Shown: positions 19,160 through 35,067 of the stretch, piece after piece
Numbering within the stretch: the first letter of the stretch is position 1
How the letters are laid out: each line of letters begins with the position of its first letter
DNA from: Plasticicumulans acidivorans
GTDB lineage: Bacteria; Pseudomonadota; Gammaproteobacteria; Competibacterales; Competibacteraceae
DNA: 64,000 nt
NCBI RefSeq assembly: GCF_003182095.1
Contig: NZ_QGTJ01000014.1
Coordinates: 1-64,000 of the forward strand
Reading direction: 5' to 3'
Program-made: the position numbers and the translations under genes
The notes under the pieces: generated by a model
What the model was told of the DNA's origin: nothing
The model's input: the letters and a program-made list of their open reading frames with translations, nothing else
Databases searched by the model: none

Positions 19160-19719
19160 TGACCCGCATCAACCTGTTGCCCTGGCGCGAAGAGCGCCGA
19201 CTGAGACTCCAGCGCGACTTCGTCATGCTGATGGCCGCATCGGCCCTGATCGGTGCAGCCGCCGTACTCGGAACGCATCTCTACGTCGGCGGAGAAATCG
19301 AAGATCAGCAAACCCGCAACCAATACTTGGTCAGTGAAATCAATCGCCTCAAAGCCGCCGCCGAGGAGATGAAGAAACTCGATCAGGCCAAGGCACGACT
19401 GCTGGCACGCCTGGAAATCATCCAGAACCTGCAGGCCAGTCGACCGCTGATGGTCCGTGTATTCGATTCCCTCGCCAGACTGACACCGGACACGGTTTAT
19501 CTGTCCAGCCTCAAAGCGGGCGGCAATGAACTCGTTCTCAATGGCACGGCGCTATCGAATCAGGTGGTTTCGGACTTCATGCGCCGATTGAGTGCCAATA
19601 CCCTGTTTGCCGAGCCGGCTCTCAAGCAAATCGAAAACCGGGACATCGCCGGCGTACGAGTCAGCACGTTCGAAATGTCGGTACCACGCCGGCAACAGCC
19701 CAAGGATGCCGCGCAATGA
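19159..19719 (+). CDS. pilN: Type IV pilus assembly protein PilN
   Basis: Bitopic inner-membrane protein of the pilus alignment complex. The short cytoplasmic N-terminus INLLPWREERR is the conserved PilM-binding peptide. One membrane helix spans about residues 22-42 and is followed by a coiled-coil (QTRNQYLVSEINRLKAAAEEMKKL) and a small periplasmic ferredoxin-like domain. 186 residues, typical. Overlaps pilM and pilO. Confidence 0.94.
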   Translation: MTRINLLPWREERRLRLQRDFVMLMAASALIGAAAVLGTHLYVGGEIEDQQTRNQYLVSEINRLKAAAEEMKKLDQAKARLLARLEIIQNLQASRPLMVRVFDSLARLTPDTVYLSSLKAGGNELVLNGTALSNQVVSDFMRRLSANTLFAEPALKQIENRDIAGVRVSTFEMSVPRRQQPKDAAQ

Positions 19720-20360
19720 CATTGGATGAACTGCGCAATCTCGATCTCGACATCAATCGCGGCGGCGAGTGGCCTGCTCCAGTAAAAGCATTAGTAATGC
19801 TGGCGATCTTCGCCGCTGCCTGCGGACTCGGCTGGTATCTGGACACCAGCGACCTGCTCGACGGGCTCGCGCAGGAACAACAGAAGGAACAGCAGTTACG
19901 CGACGAATTCCGTTCACGCCAGCGTGTCGTCGCCAATCTCGACGCCTATCGCGCGCAGATCGGAGAGCTGGAGACCATGCTCGGTGACATGCTGCGCCAG
20001 CTGCCGACACGAACTGAGATGCCGAATCTGCTCGAAGACATCTCCAATCAGGGACGCGCCAACGGACTGGTGTTTACGCTGTTCAAACCTCTCGACGAAT
20101 TACCGCGTGAGTTCTACGCAGCCAAGCCGATTCAGATCAAAGCACAAGCCACTTATCACCAGTTCGGCGCCTTCGTCAGCAGCATTGCTGCGTTACCACG
20201 TATCGTGACGTTGGAAGCGGTTTCGCTGTCTGCCCAGCCGATGAAGGATTTCAATCGGGACTCTCCAGAGCCCCTGAACATCGAAGCCACGCTGCAGACC
20301 TATCGCTACCTCGATGAAGATACCGAGGCCGCACCAAAGCCGGCGGGGAAACGCAAATGA
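19716..20360 (+). CDS. pilO: Type IV pilus assembly protein PilO
   Basis: Partner of PilN in the inner-membrane alignment complex. A cytoplasmic N-terminus (LDELRNLDLDINRGGEWPAPVK) is followed by a single membrane helix at about 24-45, a periplasmic coiled-coil (QEQQKEQQLRDEFRSRQRVVANL) and a compact domain with the family-typical PTRTEMPNLLEDISNQGRANGL. 214 residues. It overlaps pilN and pilP by ATGA at each end, indicating translational coupling. Confidence 0.94.
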   Translation: MTLDELRNLDLDINRGGEWPAPVKALVMLAIFAAACGLGWYLDTSDLLDGLAQEQQKEQQLRDEFRSRQRVVANLDAYRAQIGELETMLGDMLRQLPTRTEMPNLLEDISNQGRANGLVFTLFKPLDELPREFYAAKPIQIKAQATYHQFGAFVSSIAALPRIVTLEAVSLSAQPMKDFNRDSPEPLNIEATLQTYRYLDEDTEAAPKPAGKRK

Positions 20361-20881
20361 GGCGGCATATTCCCTTCCTGCTCATCGGCGCCACGCTGGC
20401 ATATGGCTGTGACACGGCCGACAAGACCGCCGATTTACGCGACTTTGTCGCGATGACCAAGGCATCTTCTCCCGGCCGCCCGCTTGAGCCGATTCCCCGC
20501 CCAGCCCCGTATCGCCCGGCGGCTTATGAGGCTGCTGAGCTACGTTCACCATTCTCAATCGCGGCGATTCTGCGGGCGCAAGCAGCGCCGCCACGCGTCG
20601 ACAACGGCATTCGCCCGAATCTCGACCGTCCACGCGAAGAACTCGAAAAATATGCACTCAGCAGTCTGCGCATGGTCGGCACCATTGAACGAGATACGCG
20701 ACTGGCTCTGATCAAAGTTCCCGATGGCTCCGTGCAAACGATCCAGGCGGGGAACTACATCGGTACGGATTACGGCAAGGTGCTGAAAATCGACGAGGAC
20801 CGTATCGAGCTGCTCGAAATCGTGCAGGATGGCAACGGTGGCTGGGTCGAGCGTCGCAACACGCTGGCGCTGTCCGAATGA
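20357..20881 (+). CDS. pilP: Type IV pilus lipoprotein PilP
   Basis: Inner-membrane lipoprotein linking PilN/PilO to the secretin PilQ. The signal peptide ends in the lipobox LAYGC (cysteine at residue 18). The disordered proline-rich middle (residues 40-70) and the C-terminal beta-domain (LRMVGTIERDTRLALIKVPDG...IGTDYGKVLKID) are as in the family. 174 residues. Overlaps pilO by ATGA. Confidence 0.94.
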   Translation: MRRHIPFLLIGATLAYGCDTADKTADLRDFVAMTKASSPGRPLEPIPRPAPYRPAAYEAAELRSPFSIAAILRAQAAPPRVDNGIRPNLDRPREELEKYALSSLRMVGTIERDTRLALIKVPDGSVQTIQAGNYIGTDYGKVLKIDEDRIELLEIVQDGNGGWVERRNTLALSE

Positions 20882-20901
20882 ACGAGCCTGGGGGAGTAGA
20901 G

Positions 20902-23103
20902 ATGTCACAACAGAATTCCGCAAGCCGTGGGCCGCTCCCGCGCCTTCGCGGCTGGCGAGTATGGATACTCGCGCTGGCCACCGTCTGCGGTGCGATGGGG
21001 ATCGGAGCGCCGGATGCACGCGCTGAAGCCGTCCTGTCGGCAGTGGATGTAGGCACTCTTCCGGGCAACAGTCTGCAGCTGCGATTCCATCTGTCGGAGG
21101 ATGGCGTCAACCCGACGCACTTTTCGGTCAACGAGCCCGCCCGCATCGTGCTGGATCTCCCAGGAACCCGAAACGGCATGGGCATGCGCCGCCAGGATAT
21201 TGGCGGGGGGATCGCCGAGCGCATCAGTGTCATCGAAGCCAGCGACCGCACCCGCATACTGGTCAACCTGTCGCACAGCGTTCCGTACACCGTTCGCACC
21301 GAGGGCAAGACCGTTCTGCTGACACTCAACCCATCGGGCACCGGCAGCCAGTCAGCAATTGCTCAAGCCAATGGCAATATCCCGCCTGAACCGACTCATC
21401 CGCGTGCACGTGCAGCCGCGGGCACACGCCGTGAACTGTCCAAGGTCGATTTCCGCCGCGGCCCGGAAGGCCAGGCCCGCATCGTCGTCTCACTGAGTGA
21501 TCCAACGACCTCGGTCGACGTACACGAAGAAGGCAAACGCATCGTGGCCGATTTCGTCGGTGCCACCCTGCCACCGGCCCAGCAGCGCCGCCTGGATGTC
21601 ACGGACTTCGGTACACCAGTATCGATGATCGAAGCCAGTAACAAAGGACGTAATGGTCATCTCGCCATCGATACCGAAGGCGATTACGAGCTCATCGCGT
21701 TTCAAAGTGACGGCGAATACACGATCGAGGTGCGTCCGGTCGCGAGCGGCGGTAATCGCGGCACCACCGCTGGCGGTCCACAAGAACGCGCCTATAAGGG
21801 CGAATTGCTTTCATTGAACTTCCAGGACATCGAAGTCCGTGCCGTCCTGCAGATTATCGCCGACTTCACCGGCCTCAACGTCGTCGTCAGCGACACCGTC
21901 ACCGGCCGCATCACCTTGCGTCTGCGCAATGTTCCCTGGGATCAGGCGCTCGATATCATCCTGCAGACCAAAGGACTGACTCAGCGCCAGCAGGGCACGG
22001 TGATCTACATCGCGCCCACCGCCGAAGTGACTCAGCGTGAAAAGCTGGAAATCGAGTCACGAAAGCAGGCCGTTGAACTCGCGACGCTGCACACTGAAAT
22101 CATTCAGATCAACTATGCGAAAGCGGGCGAAATAGCCAAGCTCATCAAAGGCAAAGGTACGGGTACCGACAACTCGGGCCGCTCATCAGTCACTGCGACG
22201 AGCGAAATCTCGATCCTTTCCGACCGCGGTCAACTCGCCGTCGACGAACGCACGAACTCGCTGGTCATCATGGATCTGCCGGAACGTATCGCCGATGCCC
22301 GCGCGCTGATCACCAAGATCGATATTCCGGTGCGCCAGGTGATGATCGACTCACGCATCGTTATTGCCAATGACGACTTCTCCAGAGAGATCGGTGCGCA
22401 GTTTGGTGGCATTGGCCTCGTTGGCGGCCCCAATACGGGCGTGGTCATCGGTGGCAATACCACGGGCATCAACAACGCGCTCGCCAATGGCGAAACGACC
22501 TTGTCCGATCGGTTGGGCTTTACCACATCGGGAGCCCAGGCCCTCAGCGGCAACAGTTCAATTGCATTGTCATTGCTGAGCTCGAAGTTCCAGCTCGATC
22601 TGGAGCTGTCCGCGTTGCAGGCGGAAGGTCGCGGTGAAATCCTCTCCAACCCGAGGGTACTGACTGCCGACCGCAAGGAAGCCTCAATCAAGCAAGGTCG
22701 CGAAATTCCCTATTCGACCTCGTCGAGCAACAACGGCACCAACGTCCAGTTCAAAGACGCCCTGCTTGAACTCACCGTGACACCGCAGATCACGCCGGAC
22801 AAGAACATCATCATGGACCTCAAGGTCACGAAAAATGAGACCACCGGCGAGGTCGTGGAGAACCAACCTGTTCTGGCAAAGCGCGAACTCAGCACGCAGG
22901 TCCTGGTGCGCAACGGTGAAACCGTCGTACTCGGTGGCGTATTCGAGCAGATCACGTCGAACAATGTCAGCAAGATACCGCTCCTCGGAGACATTCCCTT
23001 CGTTGGCGCTTTCTTCCGCTACAAGTCGAACAGCAATAAGAAACTTGAGCTGCTCATCTTCGTCACCCCGCAGATCGTCGATGGCAATGTCGTAATCCGT
23101 TGA
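20902..23103 (+). CDS. pilQ: Type IV pilus secretin PilQ
   Basis: Outer-membrane multimeric channel for the pilus. From 20902 it has a twin-basic N-terminus with hydrophobic core and the cleavage region APDARAEAV. Two AMIN-like domains (about residues 40-140 and 170-275) bind peptidoglycan. The STN/N0 domain follows (LSLNFQDIEVRAVLQIIADFTGLNVVVSDTV), then N1, and the secretin core with VPFVGAFFR-type C-terminal signature (IPLLGDIPFVGAFFRYKS). The frame also opens at 20878 overlapping pilP, but GGGGGAG precedes 20902, so the later start is preferred. 733 residues. Last pil gene; a hairpin follows. Confidence 0.95.
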   Translation: MSQQNSASRGPLPRLRGWRVWILALATVCGAMGIGAPDARAEAVLSAVDVGTLPGNSLQLRFHLSEDGVNPTHFSVNEPARIVLDLPGTRNGMGMRRQDIGGGIAERISVIEASDRTRILVNLSHSVPYTVRTEGKTVLLTLNPSGTGSQSAIAQANGNIPPEPTHPRARAAAGTRRELSKVDFRRGPEGQARIVVSLSDPTTSVDVHEEGKRIVADFVGATLPPAQQRRLDVTDFGTPVSMIEASNKGRNGHLAIDTEGDYELIAFQSDGEYTIEVRPVASGGNRGTTAGGPQERAYKGELLSLNFQDIEVRAVLQIIADFTGLNVVVSDTVTGRITLRLRNVPWDQALDIILQTKGLTQRQQGTVIYIAPTAEVTQREKLEIESRKQAVELATLHTEIIQINYAKAGEIAKLIKGKGTGTDNSGRSSVTATSEISILSDRGQLAVDERTNSLVIMDLPERIADARALITKIDIPVRQVMIDSRIVIANDDFSREIGAQFGGIGLVGGPNTGVVIGGNTTGINNALANGETTLSDRLGFTTSGAQALSGNSSIALSLLSSKFQLDLELSALQAEGRGEILSNPRVLTADRKEASIKQGREIPYSTSSSNNGTNVQFKDALLELTVTPQITPDKNIIMDLKVTKNETTGEVVENQPVLAKRELSTQVLVRNGETVVLGGVFEQITSNNVSKIPLLGDIPFVGAFFRYKSNSNKKLELLIFVTPQIVDGNVVIR

Positions 23104-23128
23104 TTGACGGCAGCCGCGCGATCCGCTC

Positions 23129-23168
23129 AACGGCGGACACCCTGTATCATTGATGGGTGTTCGCCGTT
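23129..23168 (+). terminator. Hairpin after pilQ
   Basis: A 14-bp stem with one G-U pair, AACGGCGGACACCC pairing with GGGTGTTCGCCGTT, has a 12-base loop. It lies 25 bases after the pilQ stop and ends 17 bases before aroK. No T-tract follows, only GTTTC. It may end or attenuate the pil transcript or be a leader structure of aroK. Confidence 0.5.
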
Positions 23169-23185
23169 TCAGTTGATACCGACCC

Positions 23186-23698
23186 ATGCAACGCAACATC
23201 TTTCTCGTTGGCCCGATGGGCGCAGGCAAGTCCACGATCGGCCGGCAGCTGGGCCAACTGCTGCAACGCCCATTCATCGACAGCGACCGGGAAATCGAGC
23301 AGCAAACGGGCGCCACGATTCCGCTGATCTTTGAAATGGAAGGAGAAGCGGGGTTTCGCACTCGCGAGAAACAGGTCATCGAAGAGCTGTGTCGACATGA
23401 AGGCATCGTGCTTGCGACAGGTGGTGGAGCCATCCTGGACCCCGATAATCGTCGCGCACTGGCCGATAATGGCTTTGTCGTCTACCTGCTGACATCCGTC
23501 GACGAACAGCTCAGGCGCACCGCGCGTGATGGCAATCGCCCGTTGCTACAGACACCAAATCCACGTGCGAAGCTGACCGAGCTTTTGCAAATCCGCGATC
23601 CGCTTTACCGTGAAGTGGCGGATCTGGTCATCCAGACCGATGCACGGCAATCGCGCAAAGTCGTCTCTCAAATCATCGAACATCTTGCGCGCGCTTAA
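23186..23698 (+). CDS. aroK: Shikimate kinase
   Basis: Phosphorylates shikimate at O3 in aromatic amino acid synthesis. The P-loop is GPMGAGKST (residues 9-17). The shikimate-binding DSDREIE follows, then FRTREKQVI and the [14 protein letters not shown] motif. The lid region [16 protein letters not shown] is present. 170 residues, typical. aroK-aroB adjacent to pilQ and upstream of a DamX-like gene is a conserved gammaproteobacterial order. Confidence 0.95.
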   Translation: MQRNIFLVGPMGAGKSTIGRQLGQLLQRPFIDSDREIEQQTGATIPLIFEMEGEAGFRTREKQVIEELCRHEGIVLATGGGAILDPDNRRALADNGFVVYLLTSVDEQLRRTARDGNRPLLQTPNPRAKLTELLQIRDPLYREVADLVIQTDARQSRKVVSQIIEHLARA

Positions 23699-23787
23699 AA
23701 TGACGGATGAGGGTATGACCTTGCGTCGTTGCAGACATTTCGCCACGCTTCTGTGCTTTGTGCGAATACGATTCCGGAATGCGTGAC

Positions 23788-24867
23788 ATGCAGACTCTCA
23801 CCGTCGAACTGGCTGACCGCAGTTATCCCATTTTGATCGGCGCAGGGCTGCTCGATCAGGGGGAATACTGGCGTCGATACATTCCCGGACGTCAGGTACT
23901 CGTCGTCAGCAACGACACGATTGCCCCCCTTTATCTGCAACGCACGCTCGCGGCCCTCGATGGCTTGCAGACGGCGCACGTCATCCTTCCGGACGGGGAG
24001 CAGTACAAAACGCTGGAAGTGCTCAACCGCATTTTCGATGCCCTGCTCGATGCGCGCTTTGACCGCGGCTGCACAGTGCTCGCGCTCGGTGGCGGCGTCA
24101 TCGGTGACATGAGCGGCTTTGCAGCGGCCTGCTATCAACGCGGTGTCCACTTCCTGCAGGTACCGACGACTCTTCTCGCCCAGGTGGACTCGTCCGTAGG
24201 CGGCAAGACGGGCGTCAATCACGCAGCGGGCAAAAACATGATTGGTGCGTTCTATCAGCCACGCGCAGTCATCGCTGATACCGACACACTGAACACACTA
24301 CCCGACCGCGAACTGGCTGCTGGTCTGGCGGAAGTCATCAAATACGGTTTGATTCGCGACCTGCCCTTCCTCGACTGGATCGAAGAGAACCTGCCTGCAC
24401 TGCAGGCGCGCGACCCGGCGGCACTCACCCATGCCATTTATCGATCCTGCCTCAACAAAGCAGAAATCGTTGGCCGCGACGAGCGGGAAAGTGGCGAGCG
24501 GGCACTGCTGAATCTGGGCCACACCTTTGGCCATGCCATCGAAACCGGGACCGGCTACGGCCAGTGGCTGCATGGCGAAGCCGTAGCCGCAGGTACGGTC
24601 ATGGCACTTGATCTTTCGCGACGCCGTAACTGGCTGGAGCCGCAGGATGTCGAGCGTGTAGTGAAACTGTTCCAACGCGCCGGGCTGCCGGTCACAGCGC
24701 CGCGAGAACTCGCCACGGATGATTTTCTGCGCTTGATGGCCATCGATAAGAAAGCCAAGGATGGACGTATCAACCTCGTCCTGCTGAAGGAGCTCGGCCA
24801 CGCCGTGATCTGTGATGACACGCCGACTGAACTGCTGCGGGCAACACTCGACGCTTTTTGCTGCTGA
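23788..24867 (+). CDS. aroB: 3-dehydroquinate synthase
   Basis: NAD- and zinc/cobalt-dependent cyclisation of DAHP to 3-dehydroquinate. Motifs are [19 protein letters not shown], the glycine-rich [41 protein letters not shown], and the metal-binding [12 protein letters not shown] and LHGEAVAAG. The start at ATG 23788 gives the common N-terminus [18 protein letters not shown] at 23779 is nearly as plausible and a TTG at 23758 is not. 359 residues. Located 90 bases after aroK. Confidence 0.95.
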   Translation: MQTLTVELADRSYPILIGAGLLDQGEYWRRYIPGRQVLVVSNDTIAPLYLQRTLAALDGLQTAHVILPDGEQYKTLEVLNRIFDALLDARFDRGCTVLALGGGVIGDMSGFAAACYQRGVHFLQVPTTLLAQVDSSVGGKTGVNHAAGKNMIGAFYQPRAVIADTDTLNTLPDRELAAGLAEVIKYGLIRDLPFLDWIEENLPALQARDPAALTHAIYRSCLNKAEIVGRDERESGERALLNLGHTFGHAIETGTGYGQWLHGEAVAAGTVMALDLSRRRNWLEPQDVERVVKLFQRAGLPVTAPRELATDDFLRLMAIDKKAKDGRINLVLLKELGHAVICDDTPTELLRATLDAFCC

Positions 24868-24881
24868 ACGGATGCTGCACC

Positions 24882-27101
24882 ATGTCTGACAAGGATGTCT
24901 GCGCGGATACCCCAGGGTTCTACTACACGCCACGCTTACGGCAGATCGTGGATACGCTGGTGCGTGTCACCAATCTCAGCGCGTTTCTGGGCGTGGTCAA
25001 AGGCGCCCCCGGTTCCGGCAAAACGGCGCTGCTCGACCAGCTAAATGCCAGCCTGTCAGCACAAGGCTGGCTCAAAGTGGTGAGACTCAGCTCGGATGCG
25101 CCACTTCTGCCTACGCTGGCGGCAGGCTTTGGCCTCACCGACGGCGATCAGCGCGACCTGCGCCGGGCACTGATCCAGCACCTGATCAGCCTGCATGTCG
25201 CCGGCACTCATCCGGTCGTACTGGTCGACGATGCGCACCGATACGATGACCAGGATCTCGCGTTGTTGCTGCGCCTGGCACTGTCTGCAGATCGCGGCAA
25301 ATCAGGCTTGCTCAGTGCAGTCATTGCGGGGATCCCCGACATCGAGCATCGACTGACAGCCGTCAGCGCCAACCTGTCGCCACAGCGGTTGTACGTCATT
25401 GATCTCCCCGCTTTCGATAGCGAACAGCGCATCGACTTTCTATTGCACTGCGGTTATATCCGTGAAGATATCGAGCATCCGGCCACACTGCGCCGCCTCA
25501 TGCACTGTGATGGCACGCCCGGCGCATTGCTCGAATCGATGCACCTCCGTTCGACTGCCCACTCCGCCACACGGAGGATCACGGCGATCGCAGCAATCGT
25601 CCTGCTGGCCGCCGGCGGCAGCTATTTCCTGTTGAGCCGCGATCAGGAACAACCATCCACGGCCCGCCCATCCACGACCACCGCACCTGCCATCGCGCAG
25701 AGCAGCCCGCCTGCGCTCCCCCTTGAAAGCCAGCAGGCGCCGGCGATGACAGAGAAGACCCCGACGCTCAACGCGCCAACGACGCCTGAAGACGCCGAGC
25801 AGTCACCCGAAGAGCAATCACAGCCTGCGGCGCAAACGACACCGGAGGCAGCTGCCACGGCAGCGGGCGAACAGGGGCAAGAAGTAACGCAGCAGGAGGC
25901 GGACGGCTCCCATCAATCGACGGAACCGCAGCCTGCCCCTCAACAGCCCGACACCACTGCAGTAGTAACCGGTGATGTGACGGCGCCCACACTGCAGAAG
26001 CCCGACAGTACCCCCGTACAGGAAACGCAGGCCGCAGCGCCCAGCGTGCAAGACACATCAGCACAGCCACTGCTCCCCCAGTCCGCAGACACACCGGAAG
26101 CAGTGACTCAAGCTCCAGCGACTGAAGAGCCGACGCAGAACGCGAACACGTCAGATCACGACACGACGCCAATTCCTACGCCCCCTGCCGCAACCGCAGA
26201 GGCAACGCAGACTGGAACGACCTCCGCGGTGGCACCGCCGCAGCCTGCATCCATTTCGCCAACCCCCAACGACACAATGCCTGCGCCAGAAGCAGCCATG
26301 CTGCCTGATACATCACCGGCCAGCGCTGCTCCGAAGGCGGGTAGCACTCAGGACAACAGCGATACCCCCCCCAGCACCCCGCCGGCTGCCGGAAACACCT
26401 CAGCCACTGCAAGCACTGCATCCCCGGAAGTGAAACCGTCTGGTGAAGTTCCGCCGCCCGGCGCGCCCCTCCCGAATGCGTCCGCATCCGCAGCCTCGCC
26501 GGCGAAATCTGAAACCAGCAATGTGCAGGCGGGCGATGACGAAACCGAGCCATTCGAGCAGGTTTACCCTCTGCCCCTGGTCAAACTGTCACCTCCTCCC
26601 GAAGACAAGACTCCACCTGCCAAAAAACCAGCTCGCCCAGCCAAGCCGGTGGCTCAACCCGCCACGATGCAGCCTCCGTCACCGCCTCATAACGAACACC
26701 AGACTCGCAGTAGCACGACACCGACCGAAACTGCACCAGCCCATCCCACCCCTCCGCTGCCTGCAAAAACCACTGCGACCAACACGCCGACCAGTGCAAA
26801 CACGCTGCCCGACTGGCTCAGTGAGGCTGCAGCCAATGCCTGGGTGGTCCAGATCGCTGCGACTGAAAATTCAACCCGATTGCTGACCTTTGCGCAGAGT
26901 CAGCAGTTGAGTGGCGCCCACCTCGCCCCGATCATCCGCAATGGCAAGTCTTGGTATGCCTTGGTGACCGGCCCATATTCCGACATGAAAAGCGCCCAGG
27001 CCGCGCTGGCCGCATTGCCGCCGGGGCTGCGCAGTGCAGGCCCGTGGGTCCGCAGCGTTAAATCCTTACGCGCAGCAGGCGAAAAGCGCAAAGCGCCCTG
27101 A
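24882..27101 (+). CDS. damX: DamX-like AAA ATPase with SPOR domain
   Basis: Bitopic membrane protein with a cytoplasmic AAA/ExeA-like ATPase domain (Walker A GAPGSGKT at 41-48, Walker B VVLVDDAH at 112-119), one membrane helix at about 233-251, a proline/threonine/alanine/glutamine-rich linker (about 255-655) and a C-terminal SPOR domain (about 660-739, WVVQIAATENSTRLLTFAQSQQL). SPOR domains bind denuded glycan strands at the division septum. DamX of E. coli shares the membrane-SPOR plan and the aroB neighbourhood but is much shorter (428 residues against 739). Start taken at ATG 24882; the frame opens earlier at a TTG. Role in division is inferred from family and context. Confidence 0.82.
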   Translation: MSDKDVCADTPGFYYTPRLRQIVDTLVRVTNLSAFLGVVKGAPGSGKTALLDQLNASLSAQGWLKVVRLSSDAPLLPTLAAGFGLTDGDQRDLRRALIQHLISLHVAGTHPVVLVDDAHRYDDQDLALLLRLALSADRGKSGLLSAVIAGIPDIEHRLTAVSANLSPQRLYVIDLPAFDSEQRIDFLLHCGYIREDIEHPATLRRLMHCDGTPGALLESMHLRSTAHSATRRITAIAAIVLLAAGGSYFLLSRDQEQPSTARPSTTTAPAIAQSSPPALPLESQQAPAMTEKTPTLNAPTTPEDAEQSPEEQSQPAAQTTPEAAATAAGEQGQEVTQQEADGSHQSTEPQPAPQQPDTTAVVTGDVTAPTLQKPDSTPVQETQAAAPSVQDTSAQPLLPQSADTPEAVTQAPATEEPTQNANTSDHDTTPIPTPPAATAEATQTGTTSAVAPPQPASISPTPNDTMPAPEAAMLPDTSPASAAPKAGSTQDNSDTPPSTPPAAGNTSATASTASPEVKPSGEVPPPGAPLPNASASAASPAKSETSNVQAGDDETEPFEQVYPLPLVKLSPPPEDKTPPAKKPARPAKPVAQPATMQPPSPPHNEHQTRSSTTPTETAPAHPTPPLPAKTTATNTPTSANTLPDWLSEAAANAWVVQIAATENSTRLLTFAQSQQLSGAHLAPIIRNGKSWYALVTGPYSDMKSAQAALAALPPGLRSAGPWVRSVKSLRAAGEKRKAP

Positions 27102-27242
27102 AAGTCAAGTCCACGCGGCAGATTGCGTTTACTCATGCGGCAGTGCAGCGTTATAGTTAACGGCCCGCATGTCGGTTCTGTGTCGGGATATTCCCAGCGA
27201 ATGTCCCCCAACGGTGCCTTTGCGCCTGTCAGTCCGTAAGCA

Positions 27243-27267
27243 GCGGCCCAGCCCCGTCATGGGCCGC
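27243..27267 (+). other. Leader hairpin upstream of gltB
   Basis: GCGGCCCA and TGGGCCGC form an 8-bp inverted repeat around a 9-base loop, 34 bases before the gltB start. A TATAGT hexamer with TTTACT about 18 bases upstream (near 27128-27157) could be the promoter, placing the hairpin in the 5' leader. No T-tract follows. Confidence 0.35.
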
Positions 27268-27300
27268 ATCACTGTGGCTCTCTCCGAGGGCGGAGCGACG

Positions 27301-33258
<5,958 letters not shown>

Positions 33259-33276
33259 GGCGGATGCCGACGCCTT

Positions 33277-33301
33277 AGGCGGCTCGCCCGCGCGGCCGCC
33301 T
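33277..33301 (+). terminator. Possible weak terminator after gltD
   Basis: AGGCGGC (33277-33283) and GCCGCCT (33295-33301) form a 7-bp stem with an 11-base GC-rich loop, 19 bases after the gltD stop. It is followed by TAGTTTG only. It may partly separate gltBD from hemE. Confidence 0.35.
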
Positions 33302-33383
33302 TAGTTTGATCCGCATCGTGGCATCCTGCCGCGATGCGGGGCACACTTGCCGTCTTTTCATAGAACGGCTGTCGAGTTCCCGC

Positions 33384-34454
33384 ATGTACGCACCGCTGAA
33401 AAACGATCGTTTGCTGCGCGCCCTGGCCCGCGAACCCGTCGACGTAACTCCGGTGTGGATGATGCGGCAGGCCGGGCGCTACCTGCCGGAGTACCGTGCC
33501 ACCCGCGCACGTGCCGGCAGTTTCATGGCGCTGTGCACGGCGCCGGATCTGGCCTGTGAAGTCACGCTGCAACCGCTCGAACGTTACCCGCTCGACGCCG
33601 CGATCCTGTTCTCCGACATCCTGACGATTCCCGATGCCATGGGCCTCGGCCTGTCTTTCGCCGAAGGTGAAGGGCCTCGATTCGCCAAACCGCTGCGCAG
33701 CGCCGCGGACATCGCCGCGCTCGGCGTACCCGATCCCGAGCACGAACTGCGCTATGTCGTCGATGCCGTTCGCCTGATCCGCCGCGAGCTCGACGGCCGC
33801 GTACCGCTGATCGGCTTTTCCGGCAGCCCGTGGACCCTGGCGACGTACATGGTCGAAGGTGGATCGAGCAAGGAGTTCGCCCGCATCAAGGGCCTGATGT
33901 ATGAGCAGCCGGCCCTCGCGCACCAGCTGCTCGACACCATCACACAGGCGGTCATCGCCTATCTCAACGCGCAGATCGCGGCCGGTGCACAGGCGGTCAT
34001 GGTGTTCGACACCTGGGGCGGACTGCTGTCGCCCGAGTGCTACCGCGCGTTTTCGCTGGCCTACATGACCCGCATCGTCGCCGGACTGCAGCGCGAGGCG
34101 CAGGGGCGTCGGGTTCCGGTCGTGCTGTTCACCAAAGGCGGCGGCCAATGGCTGGAAGCGATGGCCGATACCGGCTGCGATGCGCTCGGCCTCGACTGGA
34201 CCACCGGCATCGGCGAGGCGCGGCGGCGGGTGGGCGATCGGGTGGCGCTGCAGGGTAACCTCGACCCCTGCGTGCTCTACGCTTCCCCGGAGCGCATCCG
34301 CGCTGAAGTCGGTCGGCTGCTGTCTGATTTCGGAACCGGCGACGGCCATGTCTTCAACCTCGGCCATGGCATCCACCAGCACATCGACCCCGAACACGCC
34401 GGCGCGATGATCAATGCTGTCCATGAGCTGTCGCGGCCCTATCACGCCGCCTGA
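33384..34454 (+). CDS. hemE: Uroporphyrinogen decarboxylase
   Basis: Decarboxylates uroporphyrinogen III to coproporphyrinogen III in haem synthesis. The start at 33384 gives the family N-terminus [38 protein letters not shown], which holds signature 1 ([13 protein letters not shown]). Signature 2 is [17 protein letters not shown]. Other conserved stretches are MVFDTWGG and [11 protein letters not shown] and the C-terminal [14 protein letters not shown]. 356 residues. It follows gltD at 125 bases, an order also seen in pseudomonads. Confidence 0.96.
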   Translation: MYAPLKNDRLLRALAREPVDVTPVWMMRQAGRYLPEYRATRARAGSFMALCTAPDLACEVTLQPLERYPLDAAILFSDILTIPDAMGLGLSFAEGEGPRFAKPLRSAADIAALGVPDPEHELRYVVDAVRLIRRELDGRVPLIGFSGSPWTLATYMVEGGSSKEFARIKGLMYEQPALAHQLLDTITQAVIAYLNAQIAAGAQAVMVFDTWGGLLSPECYRAFSLAYMTRIVAGLQREAQGRRVPVVLFTKGGGQWLEAMADTGCDALGLDWTTGIGEARRRVGDRVALQGNLDPCVLYASPERIRAEVGRLLSDFGTGDGHVFNLGHGIHQHIDPEHAGAMINAVHELSRPYHAA

Positions 34455-34466
34455 GCGGAGAACGCC

Positions 34467-34946
34467 GTGTCGCAGTACCGAGCCAAGCATCCGGCCCGTC
34501 CGGCCAGTGAACCCAGCATTCTCTCCTGCGGGGTGATCGTGCTGCGCCCGGCAGCGGATGGCAGCTGGCTCTATCTGCTGCTGCGCGCCTTCAATTACTG
34601 GGATTTTCCCAAGGGCATGCGCGAGTCCGGCGAGCTGCCACTGGCCACGGCGCTGCGTGAAGTCCGCGAGGAAACCACACTGACCGAGCTCGACTTCCGT
34701 TGGGGCGAGGTCTATCGCGAAACGCCGCCGTACAACCACGGCTGCAAGGTCGCGCGCTACTACATCGCCTCGGTGGCCGCAAACGCCGCCGTCGACCTGC
34801 CGATCAGTGAAGAACTCGGGCGCCCGGAACACAGCGAATACCGCTGGGTCACGCGCCAGGAAGCCTGGGGCATGCTGACGCCGCGCGTGCGTGCGGTACT
34901 GCGCTGGTCAGACGGCATCCTCAGCGTCGGCCATCACCCGCACTGA
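34467..34946 (+). CDS. Nudix hydrolase
   Basis: A 159-residue Nudix-fold protein, start GTG at 34467 with GCGGAG upstream. The Nudix box reads G-x5-E-x7-REVREETTL (from GMRESGELPLATALREV); the box glycine near the end is a threonine here, while the metal-binding REV-REE core is intact. Family members hydrolyse nucleoside diphosphates linked to another moiety; dinucleoside polyphosphates are plausible given the FPKGMRESGE context, but the substrate is inference. Twelve bases after hemE, probably cotranscribed. Confidence 0.82.
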   Translation: MSQYRAKHPARPASEPSILSCGVIVLRPAADGSWLYLLLRAFNYWDFPKGMRESGELPLATALREVREETTLTELDFRWGEVYRETPPYNHGCKVARYYIASVAANAAVDLPISEELGRPEHSEYRWVTRQEAWGMLTPRVRAVLRWSDGILSVGHHPH

Positions 34947-35067
34947 CGCCCGTTTCGTCCGCTCCCGGCAACCGGGCACACGAGTACCTCGCCGCAGATT
35001 TACAGCCTGCGCTCCCCGGTCTATGCCTGTACGCACCGCCAAATGCGAGAACGTAGAGGAGATCCCC

